From the NCBI GenBank assembly GCA_018350325.1, contig JAEVLN010000061.1, positions 60,410-124,409 of the forward strand: a stretch of DNA of 64,000 nucleotides. Direction: 5' to 3'. The notes under the pieces were generated by a model. That model ran no database searches and was not told where the DNA came from. It was given only the letters and a program-made list of their open reading frames with translations. The translations under genes were made by a program, and so were the position numbers. Every line of letters starts with the position of its first letter. Within the stretch, counting starts at the first letter, position 1. This document shows, piece after piece, positions 51,301 to 63,197 of this stretch. This DNA is from Globodera rostochiensis (Eukaryota > Nematoda > Chromadorea > Rhabditida > Heteroderidae).

Positions 51301-54300
51301 ATCCGTGGGCAGCTCTTCCAACTGAGCTACCGGGGCGTCCCATTAGCCTTCTTCTTTATGGATGATCTTTTGCCCCCGCCCTAGGCGTTTTAACCGTTCA
51401 CTTCCAACCAGCGGAACACACAAATCCTTACAGCTCCATCCTCAACGGGACCGGTCCCTCGGTCCATCGATCGATCACACATCGATCGCTTCGCTGGCGA
51501 CGGTTGGGCAACCATCCGGTGCTACCAGTAAGGAATAGGCAAAATGTTAGCCCCGGGTGGGACTCGAACCCACGTCCTCCACCCAATCCGTGGGCAGCTC
51601 TTCCAACTGAGCTACCGGGGCGTCCCATTAGCCTTCTTCTTTATGGATGATCTTTTGCCCCCGCCCTAGGCGTTTTAACCGTTCACTTCCAACCAGCGGA
51701 ACACACAAATCCTTACAAGACCACCCACCCTTTTTCAGATCTTCATTGATTTTGTTGTTACGCCCCCCCCCCCCACCTCGCCGACGTCAGTCTGGCCCCT
51801 TCCCCTGCGGCAACGACCATCGACTGGGATGGGCATTATTCAGCGTTTGCCACTTTTTGCTCCATGCACCCGGTTCCCAGCTCGCTCCGCTCTTTCCTAA
51901 TTCTTTAGCCCGTTCCTTTTTTCTCCTCTCTTCCTCTCTCTCTTTCGCTTTCTCTCTATCTCTAACGCTCTCACGATTATATTACGCACTCATCTATATT
52001 TTCCCTTCCCTGCTCCCTGACATTGTTTTCGGTGTTTCTTCGCCCATCCTTCCCCTGCAGGTTCGTCGTTTCGTTTGGCGCTTGGTACTGCGAGGGACGA
52101 ATGAATGGGGAAGGGGGGGGGGAAGGGGAGGGGGAGGGGGAGTTTGGTGGAGGATGGGGGAGGGGGATGGGTCGTCATCGATGAGAAAGAAGATGGAGGG
52201 TGGAGGAATTGGGAAGAGGGGCGGGTGGGGGTGGAGCACGGGAAGGGAATTAAAGATGGCGGAGGGAATTCACGGGAACGGGAGCGAGCAGAAGGGAGGG
52301 GGGCACTGTCTCCCCTTTGATTCTGTCACCCCCGCCCCCCCCCCCATTCACTGGGACAAAGTCCGCCCCCTCCTCCCATCTATCTCAGTCGTTTGTCCTC
52401 CATTCGTCCCGTTCGGCCTCTCTCTTTTCTTTCATATAAGCACTGCAAAATTAACGCATTTCTCCCAATCCCTCATTTGGGCTTTTTTACTGAACAACCA
52501 AGAGTTTGGTTGGGCGATCTGACATTAGCGGACAATATGGCTAAATCACTTTTTCTGGGAAAAAAGTCTCGGCGACTCCTATTAGAATCCAACCTTATCT
52601 CCTCTGGGGGAAGTTTAAAAGCTTATTTGTTCGAATGTTTGTAGAGAATTTGCTGGGCTATTTAGCCTTCATTTGCGGGAAATTATTTCCAAGCCCAGGG
52701 ATTTTTTCCCCGGATTTACCCCAATTTCCCGGGTATTTTGAGGCTTTCGGATCTCCATGAAGCGGTGTTTGATCACAATGTAATTGCTTTTTTATCAGTA
52801 GGGCGCGGATTTTTAGGCTCGAAAAATCTGTAACACTACGGACGGTATGCCAACGCCAAGTATAAGTGAGATAGCGGTTTAATTGACGCCAACAGAGTAA
52901 ATGTTCCCCCCCCCCCCCTAATTACACACAGTTTTCTTTCCTTTTTATTCATAGCACAAAAAACAGCCAGCTCTTTTTGACTCTGCTTTTTTTTTTGCTA
53001 ATTACTACCCCGGGGCTTCCATTTTTGCTCCAAATTGCCCATTATTCAGAATTTGCTGTATGGGACTAACTCCCTCCTTCCCACTGCACGTATTGCGAAT
53101 GGATTGCCTAATCACTTGCATTTCTCAAGACTTAGCCAGTCATTCATTATGCTTCCGCTTAATTGCTGCTACGTATTAGATCGATTTATGCCTTCCTCCC
53201 ATTTCTTCGCCCTTTCCTCGTCTTCCTCTTCCATCTCTCTTTTTCTCACTCCTTTTTCCAAATTTTTTCCTTCATTTTCTGGCATTTCTTGCTTATTCAC
53301 TTCACACCCTACATATTTCATATTCCTCTTTCCTTAGGCCAAGTATTCTTTTTCCTATTGATTTCCTCCAAATGTTCTTTCTTTCTTTTCAGAATCGTGT
53401 CCAGCAGACACCTCAAAATAGTACGAAAAGAAATGAATGGGGGGGGGGGGAAATGGGCCGCCCATCCAGTCACCGAGGCAGAGATGCGATGGGACGACCC
53501 AGACGCAAACACAGACAGAGGCGGACCGACCGCGGCGACGACAGCTGCCTCTCCCCTGCCCGCCCGCCCGTCTGGGCCGACCCGAATAGATCCCTGCGGC
53601 GGGGGAGAGGCGGGGGGGGGGGTTGGCGATGGATGGGTGGGGATTTCCACCACTTCAACCCGTATGCCGCAATGAAATTTGTCATCTACCATCCATCTTT
53701 TGGGTCGTACTTTTCGAGGCCGAATGATGAGATTAGAGGTTATGGTTTGATATGTGAATATTGTTGATCACGAAGACTGTAGAAGCGTGTAATTGGTGGA
53801 CGCACAGATTCATTCCATTGCATTCTCCTCTAAGAAGTCAAAAAACACACCTTTTTACGTCTTTAGGGCCCTGCCTTAATGCTCCCATTAGGGTCCTAGG
53901 TCTCCCCAACCCTTCGAGAGTCGTTCTTTTAGAGCGACATGTTGGGGGTTGGGTTTCGGAACCGGAGTATTGAAGGGGGAGTGTTGTGGGAATGGGGCCG
54001 TATCCCTCCTCGACTACGGCGCGGAAGAGTTCGCGCGTGACCCGCACGTTTTGGATGATTTCTAAGTGTTTTTGGCATTGGAAAATATGTATCAATAGAA
54101 AATCAAAATTGAGAATTTAAAGCGGTTTTTGAACCGGTTTAAAATATGAAAATTAAGGAAATACGACAAGTAAAAGCCCGATAGGGGGAAACGTTAGACA
54201 GTAAGGTGAAAAATAGCATCCAAAGTACCGCACACTCGACTACGGCGGCCAGTAGGTGAGGCGAGACTCCGGGCTCCGGAAGAAGTCCGCGCGCTCGCCC

Positions 54301-57300
54301 CACTCCGTTTCCGCATGCTCGCTGTTGGCGGGCCGGTCGCCAGCGGCCTTTCATTATTATTATATCCGGCTTTTGTTTTACTCAAGTCGCTTTTTCCTTA
54401 ATTTTAAAAATTTTCAACCGATTAAAAACCGCTTAAAATTCTTAATTTTTATTTTCTACTGACGAATTTGTAGTCAGTGGGCATCGAATGATTGTTCTAT
54501 CGGTTTCAGCCCCTAAGAAACCCTATAAAAGTGGTTTTGAGTCATCAAAGCAAAAATGAATTTTCCAAAATTTGATTCTTTCCCTCTTTTTCTGGTCGTT
54601 CTTTGTTTACTTTGTTTTTTGGTTTGTTGTTTACATCATCCATCCCTTCCAGTGGCTCAATTGTCGTCATTTTATCTTTCGTTCCCTACGGCGCTTTCGC
54701 AATTAAATTGCTTTTATTTCTTTATGAGCAATTTACATTTTGGGGGATTTTTTCTTTTTTAATTATGTCCCAAAAAGAGCTCTTGGTTTCATTCGTCCCA
54801 AATTCTTATTCCTTTCTTCTTCCCTCGCAAAACAGAGACCAATACCAATCCATGCACCGGGGATGGGCGGAAATCCATTTTTGGAAAGACCGAGCCCGGC
54901 GGGCGACCAATTCTCTAGTGAGACATCGGGACTGACCCCAACGTTTCCCCCACGACCTAACGGTAGTCACAGTTTAAAATTTTTTTTTTCAAATAATACT
55001 AACTCGCCGTATTTATTTGAAAATAGTCAAATTTTTAGGCGGTCGGTTTGACAAAAAAGCTTGTTCGGATGTTAAAAGATCAGCCGAAACGACCCCGAAC
55101 CGTCAAAGGCATGACCTAAATGTAAATTATGTCTGCACTATGGGGTCAAGCCCAGCAGCAGAGAAAAACCCCTGTACTATCTCGCTTTTCCCCCAAAATA
55201 GGAATGGGGATCCTAAATTAGTTGTTTGAGTAAATATGTATTTGCGGGACGATTAACGCTATAGGGGACGTTTTTCAGCGGGACCTTTTAAACGGGGGTC
55301 TTTTGTCCGCCTGAGGATGGATTTTACTTCCTCCGTTAGCGGGAAGTGACGCTATTCCACCCTTGCCGCCCCTGACCCCGACGGGCTCCCCCCCCCCATT
55401 CATTCAAATGTCCAACGCCTATTCCCTTATTCCGTGCATCATCCCACCACCCACCCAGACATTGCCATTGGAATAAACACATCGTAAACGCCCTTCCCAC
55501 GGCATCACACCACTTCATCATTCGTTCTTCCCCCTCCCCTCCCCTTATTCTGTCTGCATCCCTCCCTCTTTTGCACGATTGGGGGGAGGGCGGCGTGGGA
55601 ACGACCGGACGGACGACACAAAATGGGGTCTGTTGGCGACTTCGATAGTTCCTTTTCAATCAGCCGACCCCCCCCCCCGTCTCCTTCTAATACACACTCT
55701 CCTCTTCCATTCTCCAATGCCTTGCTTAATTTTATGTGCAGGAAAACCATTATTTTTTCATCATCTTTTCTTTTCTCCCGTCAATTGTCTAAGTTACGTC
55801 CTTCCTTTGATCCGAGACTGATTGATCATTGACCAACATTTTGAGAATGAAGACGCTGACAAATGAGCCAACTTGAGGGTTGTAGGAGTTGGTGTTCATG
55901 TGAGTAAGAAAAGAATAGGCGAACGAACGATGGGGGTGGGGAGAAAAGGAGCCTTTGTCCCTTTTACATATCAGACATCAACTACACAAAACCACATAAT
56001 AACCAGTTACTTCCCCCGCCCGTCTGCTGAAAAAAGGTTAAGAATACCCTGAGGGAGCAAAGTAAGACAAATGATTATTGATCAAATATTTGCAAAACGC
56101 AATTTGGGCTTTTCGCTTTACTGGTAAATATTAAAGCCAAGGACAAATATGTTGATTTCCATGGACACAACGGACCAATTTTATCAAATATTTCCAAACC
56201 GTTTCTTGTTCAAAAAAGTATTTTGCGTCTAAAACAGTTTTTGAACCACTTCAATTTCGCAAAACCATAGGGGGGGGGGAGCCTTCCTCTGGAAATGTGT
56301 TTAGTGGGAAAGGGAGAGGAGAAGGAATATGCATTTGTGTGAATGGACTAATTAGAATCCGGGAGCGGGAACTGTAATTTCAAATTCGCCTGAGCGGGCG
56401 GGCTCTCGCCTTTTTCGCGCTGCTGTAAAAATGGGAGTCCCGCGGGATCGGGAGAATTTGAAAATTAATATAAAACTGAATATTTATAACAAAAAAAAGA
56501 ATATATTAAAATTTAACCGATTTTTAGCTTTTATGCCTGCCCATTAGGGGTGATCGCGCGCGGACTGCGATTCTTGGCGCCATAATTCTGCGACGTGGCA
56601 AATACTCTCTCTATCCGCGACCGGCCGCCACCAAATTTTAGAGGAATATTTTTAAATATGAGACCAATTCTCTGTTTCCTCCCGGACCGTTACAAAACCA
56701 TAAATGGTGCTTAATTGGCAGTTTTATTGTTACCAGAATTTATTTTACTGGTTTTGTGAAGAAAATTAGTCAAATTGTTTCTAAAAAATTGTAAAACACT
56801 TCGGCTGCGCCGTCGCCGGTTTTCATCTTCCCCAATTAATCCCACAAATTTGGCGTCCTCTCCCCTTCACTCGCTGCCAATATTTCATAATCCGCCTCAT
56901 CCAATCATTTGTATCACAAGTCTTATCAGAGGACACCAGACTGTTGAAGAATTGGTGATTTATTCTGCAGAGAGATAGCGATGAGAAGGGAGGGGGGGGG
57001 ACTTCAAATGTCAAATTCTCCATTTCTTCTTTAAGTTCCATTCATTTCCTGTCACTAATCTTTTTACTGGTATGCAAAATGATCCAGGCAGAATCATCTG
57101 ATTTAGCGCAACCAAGGTGTTCTCAACAGCACTTTTGGCTTTGAACAACCAGCGCAATTTGGCGCAAGGCGAATTCCTTTCCTCCCATCTCTTCTTAACG
57201 GCGTCCCATCAACGGAACGCACAGCTCCAGCCATCAACTTCGGCACATATTGCGACCAATTGTTGTGCAAGCGCAGTTGCCTATTCGCCCCAGCTGAAAG

Positions 57301-60300
57301 AGGTGCTTGAGGAGGAACACCAGCAGCAGCAAGGAGAGAAGTCGGACACTTTCCGGGTAAGTTCACAGGAGCATGAAATTGCAACTGATTCAATAAAAGT
57401 TTATGTTTAGTGCTCATTATCAACAAAGGAGAGGCTCGTCGCCAAGGCAGCAAAGTTTGCCAACAGCAGAGGGAAGAAGTTACAACAACAGCAGCAGCAG
57501 CAGGAGACAGAAAGAGGGGATCAACAGGGAATTCACTTGGACTCGTCGGCGTTCCCATTGAATGAGCATTTTCTGTCCGTGGATAGCACCAGTGCACAAT
57601 CCACGGCACCAAACCAGCGGCCAGCCGAACGCGGGGGAGGCGGAAACATTGGCCAACCCCAGTGGAAGGGACGGCAAGGGGCGGAAACGACGACGGAAAT
57701 TATGGTCCAAGCGGGAGTACAAAAGCGAAGCGCTGATTGCGTGGCGGAGGACGCCGTGGTCGTTGTTCCCATCGGCCACCCCTCCGGCGATGAGCCGCAA
57801 CAGGTGACACAATTAGTATAGGGTAAAAAAGAAATTAATTATCCCTCCGTGTGAAGCGTGCCTTTTTTGGTACTAAATGTGGGAGAAATGTTTCAGAGTA
57901 TTTTCAGTCGTTTAAATGAAGCTGTCCATCCATTGGGGGTACAAAAATGGCAATTTGAATGCATGCAAAATTACAAACTAATGCCTTTTTAGAAGGGTTT
58001 CCTTCGTCGTCAGTATCTATGCGCAATTTTCCCCAACACATCCGGCACCACAACAGCAGAATGTGCCGATAACATCCCATCGGTGGGAAAGGAGGCGCCG
58101 AACGATAAAAACGACTCAACGATCGTCGTAAACGGCCGCACCCCCACCGGCAGAGACCAGCAGAACAACCGCTGGCTGATTCTTATGGAACCGATCAGCG
58201 CGTTGTACGCGTCGATCATTTTGGGCGCCAAGGTAACCGCCAGGCTGCTTTTCCGATCATCGGCAAATCGTTTTACCATTCTCAGGGTCGTATTTTCCGT
58301 GTTGACGATTCTTTTGCTGCTGTGCTTGGTTACGATTACACAAATCGTCTGTTAGGGGTGGAAATCCAACGACTGATTCCTTCACTGAATGTAAATTCAG
58401 GGAAAAAACGGAATTTAAAAATTGGAATAGGTTGGCAAGGAATGGGAAGCAAAGGAGCAAAGCTGTTGTGGTTATTCTGTCAAACACAACGGAGTGCCGT
58501 TCTCTGTCACCGTCCGTTCGGAGAGGGACCAAGATTGTGCGTTTATTTTTATTCCAATTATATCTTCAATTGCCATGTTTAGCCGATTCTGTTTACTCAT
58601 ACGAAGTCCGCATTCGATCGTTGGCTTCGATCAACGGAGTCGTCACACTGACCGCGTCGGGTTCAATGTACTCGTACAATGAGAACTTCTTTAGCGAATT
58701 GTTGGGCATTCGTTTCGATGACAATACCACCGAAGAAGGATTGGTATCAGCAAACACAGGGCTTAAAGTCGGAATTTGTGCCTTTAGTTGGTTGATTTGA
58801 ATTCTGTTTAAGGACATTACGGATGTGATTCCGAAGTTCTTTGAGTATTTGGAGGTGGCTCATTTTCACATCGATCGTCACAAAAGCCAGAAACAACAGC
58901 AAAACGATTTACAAAACGGTTCTTCCGTCGACACTCCGGCGTTCTTTCTGCCAACCGTCTCGCATTCCAGTTCGTGCCTTTTCACTCAAGAGTTGACCGC
59001 CGCTCGTCGGGCGTTGGGTCGTCGGACAAATACATTTTATGGGCAAATCCAGCAAATGAATTGGGAGGGGGGAGCAACGGAAGAGGAAAGGAACAGCGAT
59101 GACCCATCGAACGGTGGTGGCATCGGCAGGCCGGAAATAATTCCCGGCATTTTTTATGGACTGGCTAAGCACGCAGACGGAATGATGGTTAGTGCGTGTT
59201 GCACAAGAAGACACATTGTAATTTGTTCAGATTCCGGTGAAAGTAGAAGTGACCAGCGTGGATTCCTACCAGCAGAACAGTGGCCAACAACAACAACTGC
59301 CTCGACTTTTTGCCGTTTGCATTGGTTTTGATCGCTCCACGGATTATGGGATTAGTCAGCTTAGTGAGGAGGATGAACAGCAGCAGGAAGAGGAGAAAAA
59401 GCAGCAACCACTGCCTTCGGTTGTCAGCAACGGAGCGATTGCCGCCACAACGAGCCCCGGCCTTGCGCAACACCAACCGTCCGACAAAGATGCGAACGTT
59501 GTTTCTCCGGAGCAAAGAGCGCTGACGCGGGAGCGAGCAGCGCGCTTTTCCATCGGCGGGGCGTGTCTTCGCGAGTGCGTTTCCGAGTCGGTCACCGATT
59601 TGGCAAGCTGCGGGAAGGCACAGAGTGCAGATGACCGAATAATGCAGCACGGAGTTGAGTTGAAACTGCAGGGAGTGTCTCTGGATGCGCTGGAAGACGA
59701 AAACAACGATGCGGTCCGAGGAGAATACTCCAAATGCTACGACACGTACGTCTCGAACCGCGCGAAATTGTTATTTGTCAATTTTTTATTTTTTAAGTTT
59801 CCAACTCATCGGAAACGGAGCGTTTGGTTCTGTGAAATTGGCCGCTCATAAGGACACAGGACTTCTCGCAGTGTCAAAGTTTATTTGCAAGATTAAAGTG
59901 CTGCCCGAAAGTTGGGTGCAAAGTCCAAAGCGAGCGAATAAAATGGTGCCGATCGAAGTGCATTTGCTGGAGAATTTGGACCACCCAAACATTGTGCGGG
60001 TGCTGAATGTGTTCGAGAATGAACACTTTTACCAGCTGGTCATGGAGAAGTGCGGTTGTGGCATGGATCTGTTCGAGTTCATCGATCACCAGCCCAAGTT
60101 GGACGAGGCTTTGATCAGCTACATATTCAGACAGGTCAAAAGGAAAGTCGGCTTTCGGTAGTTTTTAATCCGATTTTCAGATTGTCAGCGCTGTCGACTA
60201 CCTTCACGACAAACACATCGTTCACCGAGATTTAAAGGATGAAAATGTAATCATCGACCAGAATTTCGGGTGCAAACTTATCGACTTCGGTTCCGCTGCC

Positions 60301-61189
60301 TTTTTCGGAGAGGGAATAGTTTTTTCCTTTTTCTGTGGGACGATGGAATATTGTTCACCTGAAGGTGCTAAATCGAATTGATTGCTATTCGAACGTCCCA
60401 ATTTTAGTGCTTAACGGAAACAAGTATTTGGGTCCAGAAGTGGAGATGTGGTCGTTGGGCATTCTGTTGTACACCCTCGTCTTCTTCGAGAATCCCTTCC
60501 GCTCCTCCCATGAGATAGTGCATGCCGAGATAGCGCTTCCACGGGACATTTCGGAGGGCCTTTATCAGGTACCTCTCGATCTATCAGCTCGGTGGGGGGA
60601 GGGGTTCGGTTTTGAAAACCGGGATAACCGAGTTCAACACGTGCAAAAACGGACTCGATGGAAGGCATTCGGGCTGGCCGAGCTAATGCACAAAAACCGA
60701 GTCCAGTTATGGAGTTGCAACATTGGACTTGCACTTTCAGGTCCTGAGTTTGCTGCTTCAACCGGACCCTCGGTCTCGTGCATCTGTTGGCGAAATCAAA
60801 CGTCATAAGTGGTTGACACAGCGTGTAGACCCACGGGTCTACAATTTCAAGGAGGTGCTTAAAAACTGCGGTTGGTTTGATCTTCTCTAATGTATGAGCA
60901 ATATTTTGCGATTTTCAGAACATGTCCAGGTTGCGCCTCCGTTGTATATGGCGGATCTGCAGGTGCCAATTGGGAAGGGGACAAGCAAATAAGGAGAAAA
61001 TAATCTGAATGTTTTTAGAATCACCTCAAACAGACCGGCTCAACTTCATGTAGCAATTTGGCCAGCATTTCGATTACTTCCGCTATGAACGCCGAGCCAG
61101 CGACCAGTGGGAAACAGACGGACGATGGCGTCGTTCAGGTTCAACAACAGCAACAGCAGCAAATGGGTGTTGTGTCGTCTGTCGGTTGA
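48302..61189 (+). CDS. PASK: PAS domain serine/threonine kinase
   Basis: PASK is a nutrient-responsive kinase whose PAS domains regulate the kinase domain. N-terminal exons: [20 protein letters not shown] (48302-48364) joins in phase to the exon from 48606, with [11 protein letters not shown] then [14 protein letters not shown] and [14 protein letters not shown] (first PAS). [18 protein letters not shown] is at about 49237. After a long intron come exons from about 57117: Gln-rich linkers, [20 protein letters not shown], and [20 protein letters not shown] with [14 protein letters not shown] (second PAS). The kinase (59800-60870) has [61 protein letters not shown] and [38 protein letters not shown] follows. 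The tail ends [15 protein letters not shown]. All catalytic motifs are present. The start codon is not identified, and some middle exons may be missed. Confidence 0.85.
48411..48565 (+). repeat. tandem duplication of 77-78 bp
   Basis: Two adjacent copies start GATTCCTCGGCATACCCCCC at 48411 and 48489 and end AAAACATTCGTCCAT. They differ only in the length of the C run (11 and 9). They lie in an intron just upstream of the first PAS exon of PASK. Confidence 0.92.
50560..50825. mobile_element. MITE with AAACTCAACCAAA ends, copy 2 (inverted)
   Basis: Begins TAAACTCAACCAAATTAAAC. Its reverse complement matches 39005-39240 in long blocks, for example GAATGGCATTTTGTTTATTT here against ATAAACAAGATGCCATTC there. 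It ends in GCTGGCACTGAACTGATG, matching the complement of CACTTCAGTGCCAG at 39004. Confidence 0.82.
50834..50905 (+). repeat. TTCGGCGC tandem array
   Basis: TTCGGCGC at 50834, 50848, 50862, 50878 and 50892 (spacing 14, 14, 16, 14), with variable linkers (GACCGG, CGCCGT, GGACTCGT, GACTAG). It directly abuts the end of the preceding MITE. A further TTTCGGCGCCGAC lies at 50919. Confidence 0.92.
51265..51336 (-). tRNA. tRNA-like gene, copy 1 (anticodon uncertain)
   Basis: 72 nt on the minus strand. The acceptor stem GCCCCGG/CCGGGGC, D arm GCTC/GAGC and T arm GTGGG/CCCAC are perfect, with A box TAGCTCAGTTGG and B box GGTTCGAGTCC. TTTT lies a few bases past the 3' end as a Pol III terminator. No CCA is encoded. 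The anticodon arm is odd: standard numbering gives GAT at 34-36 with an unpaired stem, while shifting by one allows CCAC/GTGG around loop GGATTGG. Neither has U33. It may be a tRNA pseudogene or an atypical tRNA. Confidence 0.7.
51550..51621 (-). tRNA. tRNA-like gene, copy 2 (identical)
   Basis: Identical over all 72 nt to the copy at 51265-51336 and on the same strand, with the same flanks and TTTT terminator. It lies in the second unit of a tandem duplication. The anticodon arm shows the same anomaly. Confidence 0.7.
54107..54465. mobile_element. foldback MITE with GAATTTAAAGCGGTTTTT ends
   Basis: The left end GAATTTAAAGCGGTTTTTGA is complemented at 54418-54445 (AAAAACCGCTTAAAATTC). The interior has CGCATGCTCGCTGTTGGCGG (54311) and GGCCTTTCATTATTATTATA (54344), shared with 43576-43625. 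About 360 bp, non-coding. The GC-rich centre contrasts with the AT-rich arms. Confidence 0.85.
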
Positions 61190-63197
61190 AGCAGAACGAT
61201 TCTTTTGGGTCGTCTCCCTTCCCAACTTAACAATAATCTTTCATCCTCTGTTGGGGGCTTCTTCTTATTTATCTGTTCTTTCAAACATTTATCAACTGCA
61301 GCAAAAGGTTCAACTTTCAAGCTCTTTCTTCATGCAAAGCATTCGAAAAACACTTTGGCCTCCCTCACATCACCAACAATAACAATAACCATTATTATGT
61401 AACTTTATCCTGCCAAATGCTGCCTGCCCCTCCGACCGCCCCATTGTTTTTGGCTAACAATAAACCTCCTTCGTGAGTCTTTCTCGCTGATACAAAACAG
61501 CAAATCACTCTGCTATATGAGAATTCGAAATTTCAAGCAAAAAAAAAGTATTATTATTGTAACCGAATTTTCTCATTGCAAAATTCCCCTTTTGCCTTCC
61601 TTAAAGGGTCCAACTCCACCCAATCCTATCCAATGTCTCGCGGGTCCTTTGTATCCATCCCCACTCGTTTCCCGAATAAATCACAAATAATTCGCATAAA
61701 CATTAGCAGTTAGCTGCACTGCTTCTTCTTTGAGCAAGTTCAAGCTGTTATTGTAGATGTTACACGGAAGTCCTTCCGCCCATTCTAATCCCCCCCATAA
61801 CATGGCCCTTACACCCCCCCCCCTTCTCCTTCCCCCCTGTCCTTTTCTTTACCAATTCGCCTCTCATCTTAAATTTGTAATTTTCATATGGAAGTGAATA
61901 TTCGTGGTGTTCACAAATAAACAAATTAACACATGCATTTATTAAACGATTCATAAACTATGTTGATCAAAGATGGACTCGGAAGATCCTTGCCCCAAAA
62001 AGCAGGTCTCCGAAAAATTTGAATCGAAACCTTCGAATTCGGTTCCGGGGTTCGAAATTGACCGTAAGTTTTTGATGAGTTGACAAAATGTAACATTTTT
62101 GCTGAGGAGGCAAAACGTACGGACACCGCGTAGTTTTGATCCTCGCTTAACGAAATATCGCTTTGAGCTCGCAGACCTCAAATCACCCAAATCTTTTACT
62201 AATCGACTCCACTCGGTCTCTAAAAAAAGAACGAAAAAATGTCCGTGTCCCTAAAAGCTTGGCGATTGAGAAAACGAAATTTTGCATATTTTGAGGATTT
62301 TGAAGCATATTTTGGCAAAAAATTTTTAAAGCATATTTTGGCCATTTTTGGTGACAAGACCCCGATTCGCTTTTGGCCAATTCGCTTTTTACCCTATTCG
62401 CTTTTGACCCGATTCGCCTTTTTTGGGACCATTCGCTTTTTAGTAAGAAAAAAGCATTTATGAGCGAAATTTGAAGGTTTTATGCAATTCTTTAAGTGTA
62501 TTCAGGCGTTATTGAGGTAGTTGATCACGAATATGACATCAGATTTATCATAAGACATCATCTAATCTATGATTTCGACACCTATGTTTTTGTAAAAAAA
62601 TTAAAAAAATTTTTTTTCAAAGTTGAAAAAAAGCTGTTTTTAGGGGTAGTCGGGGGCGTAGAATCAGAATCTGATATTTACATAGACGAATTTCGAACCC
62701 CGGACCCGAATTCGATTTTTTTTTCGAAATTTCAAAAATCACATTTATTGCTCAAAATCGGTGGAAATGCATGAAATTACAATAAGAGAGTCAGATTCGG
62801 ATTCTACGCCACCGAATACCCCTAAAAACAGCTTTTTCTCAACTTTGAAAAAAAATTTTTTTATTTTTTTTACAAAAACATAAGTGTCGAAATCATAGAT
62901 TAGATGATGTCTTATGATAAATCTGATGTCATATTCGTGATCAACTACCTCAATAACGCCTGAATACACTTAAAGAATTGCATAAAACCTTCAAATTTCG
63001 CTCATAAATGCTTTTTTCTTACTAAAAAGCGAATAGGGTAAAAAGCGAATAGGGTATTTACCATTTTTGGTGCAGTATAAATCCGAACGCCAGGATTTTA
63101 ATTTAATTAACAAAAAATTTTGGTCGAACTCAAGCTTTTTTGTTCTGTTCGAGACGGACGGTGTTTTTATTCATTTAAATGATACATATTTGTGCTA
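61190..63197. other. intergenic region after PASK
   Basis: The first part is PASK 3' flank, with AATAAA at 61461 and 61676. A C-rich patch lies at 61790-61840. From 62040 it is repeat DNA (GTTCCGGGGTTCGAAATTGA at 62041, then a large hairpin). No gene is supported. Confidence 0.5.
62366..63055. mobile_element. hairpin element bounded by TTCGCTTTT words
   Basis: Left arm from about 62385 to 62690 and right arm from about 62775 to 63055 are near-exact complements (TTATTGAGGTAGTTGATCAC at 62511, GTGATCAACTACCTCAATAA at 62938). TTCGCTTTT words occur at 62366, 62381, 62397, 62413 and 62432 on the left, and as AAAAGCGAATAGGGT twice at the right end. The loop contains TTTCGAACCCCGGACCCGAA (62692). 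The arms translate to the same 34-residue frame on opposite strands, an artefact of the hairpin. Confidence 0.92.

Larger units (their letters stand above)
51246..51717 (+). repeat. tandem duplication containing the tRNA-like gene
   Basis: A unit of about 185 bp running from AAGAATAGGCAAAATGTTAG to GAACACACAAATCCTTACA is present at 51246-51431 and 51532-51717. The offset is 285 bp and I see almost no differences. About 100 bp of unique sequence separates the units. Confidence 0.9.
49350..57110. other. long PASK intron or intergenic gap
   Basis: No exon can be supported here between the first PAS exons and the next PASK exons. It holds two tRNA-like genes, an inverted MITE copy, a TTCGGCGC array, a foldback at 54107-54465, and long CT-rich and G-rich patches (50187-50265, 52105-52160, 53430-53640). 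The longest open frame (51647-52522, 291 codons) crosses homopolymers and looks spurious. If the two PASK halves were separate genes, this would be intergenic. Confidence 0.5.

Noticed and set aside
51428..51628. Minus-strand frame containing [18 protein letters not shown]
   Set aside because: This is simply the translation of the tRNA-like gene, a frequent false protein.
51647..52522. 291-codon plus-strand open frame, the longest in the window
   Set aside because: It runs through CT-rich sequence and G homopolymers with no domain, and nothing in it looks conserved.
57103..57612. 169-codon minus-strand frame
   Set aside because: Antisense to PASK linker exons, which are better supported on the plus strand by splice phase and the kinase downstream.
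62496..62969. Identical short proteins on opposite strands
   Set aside because: They are produced by the two arms of a hairpin element, not by a duplicated gene.
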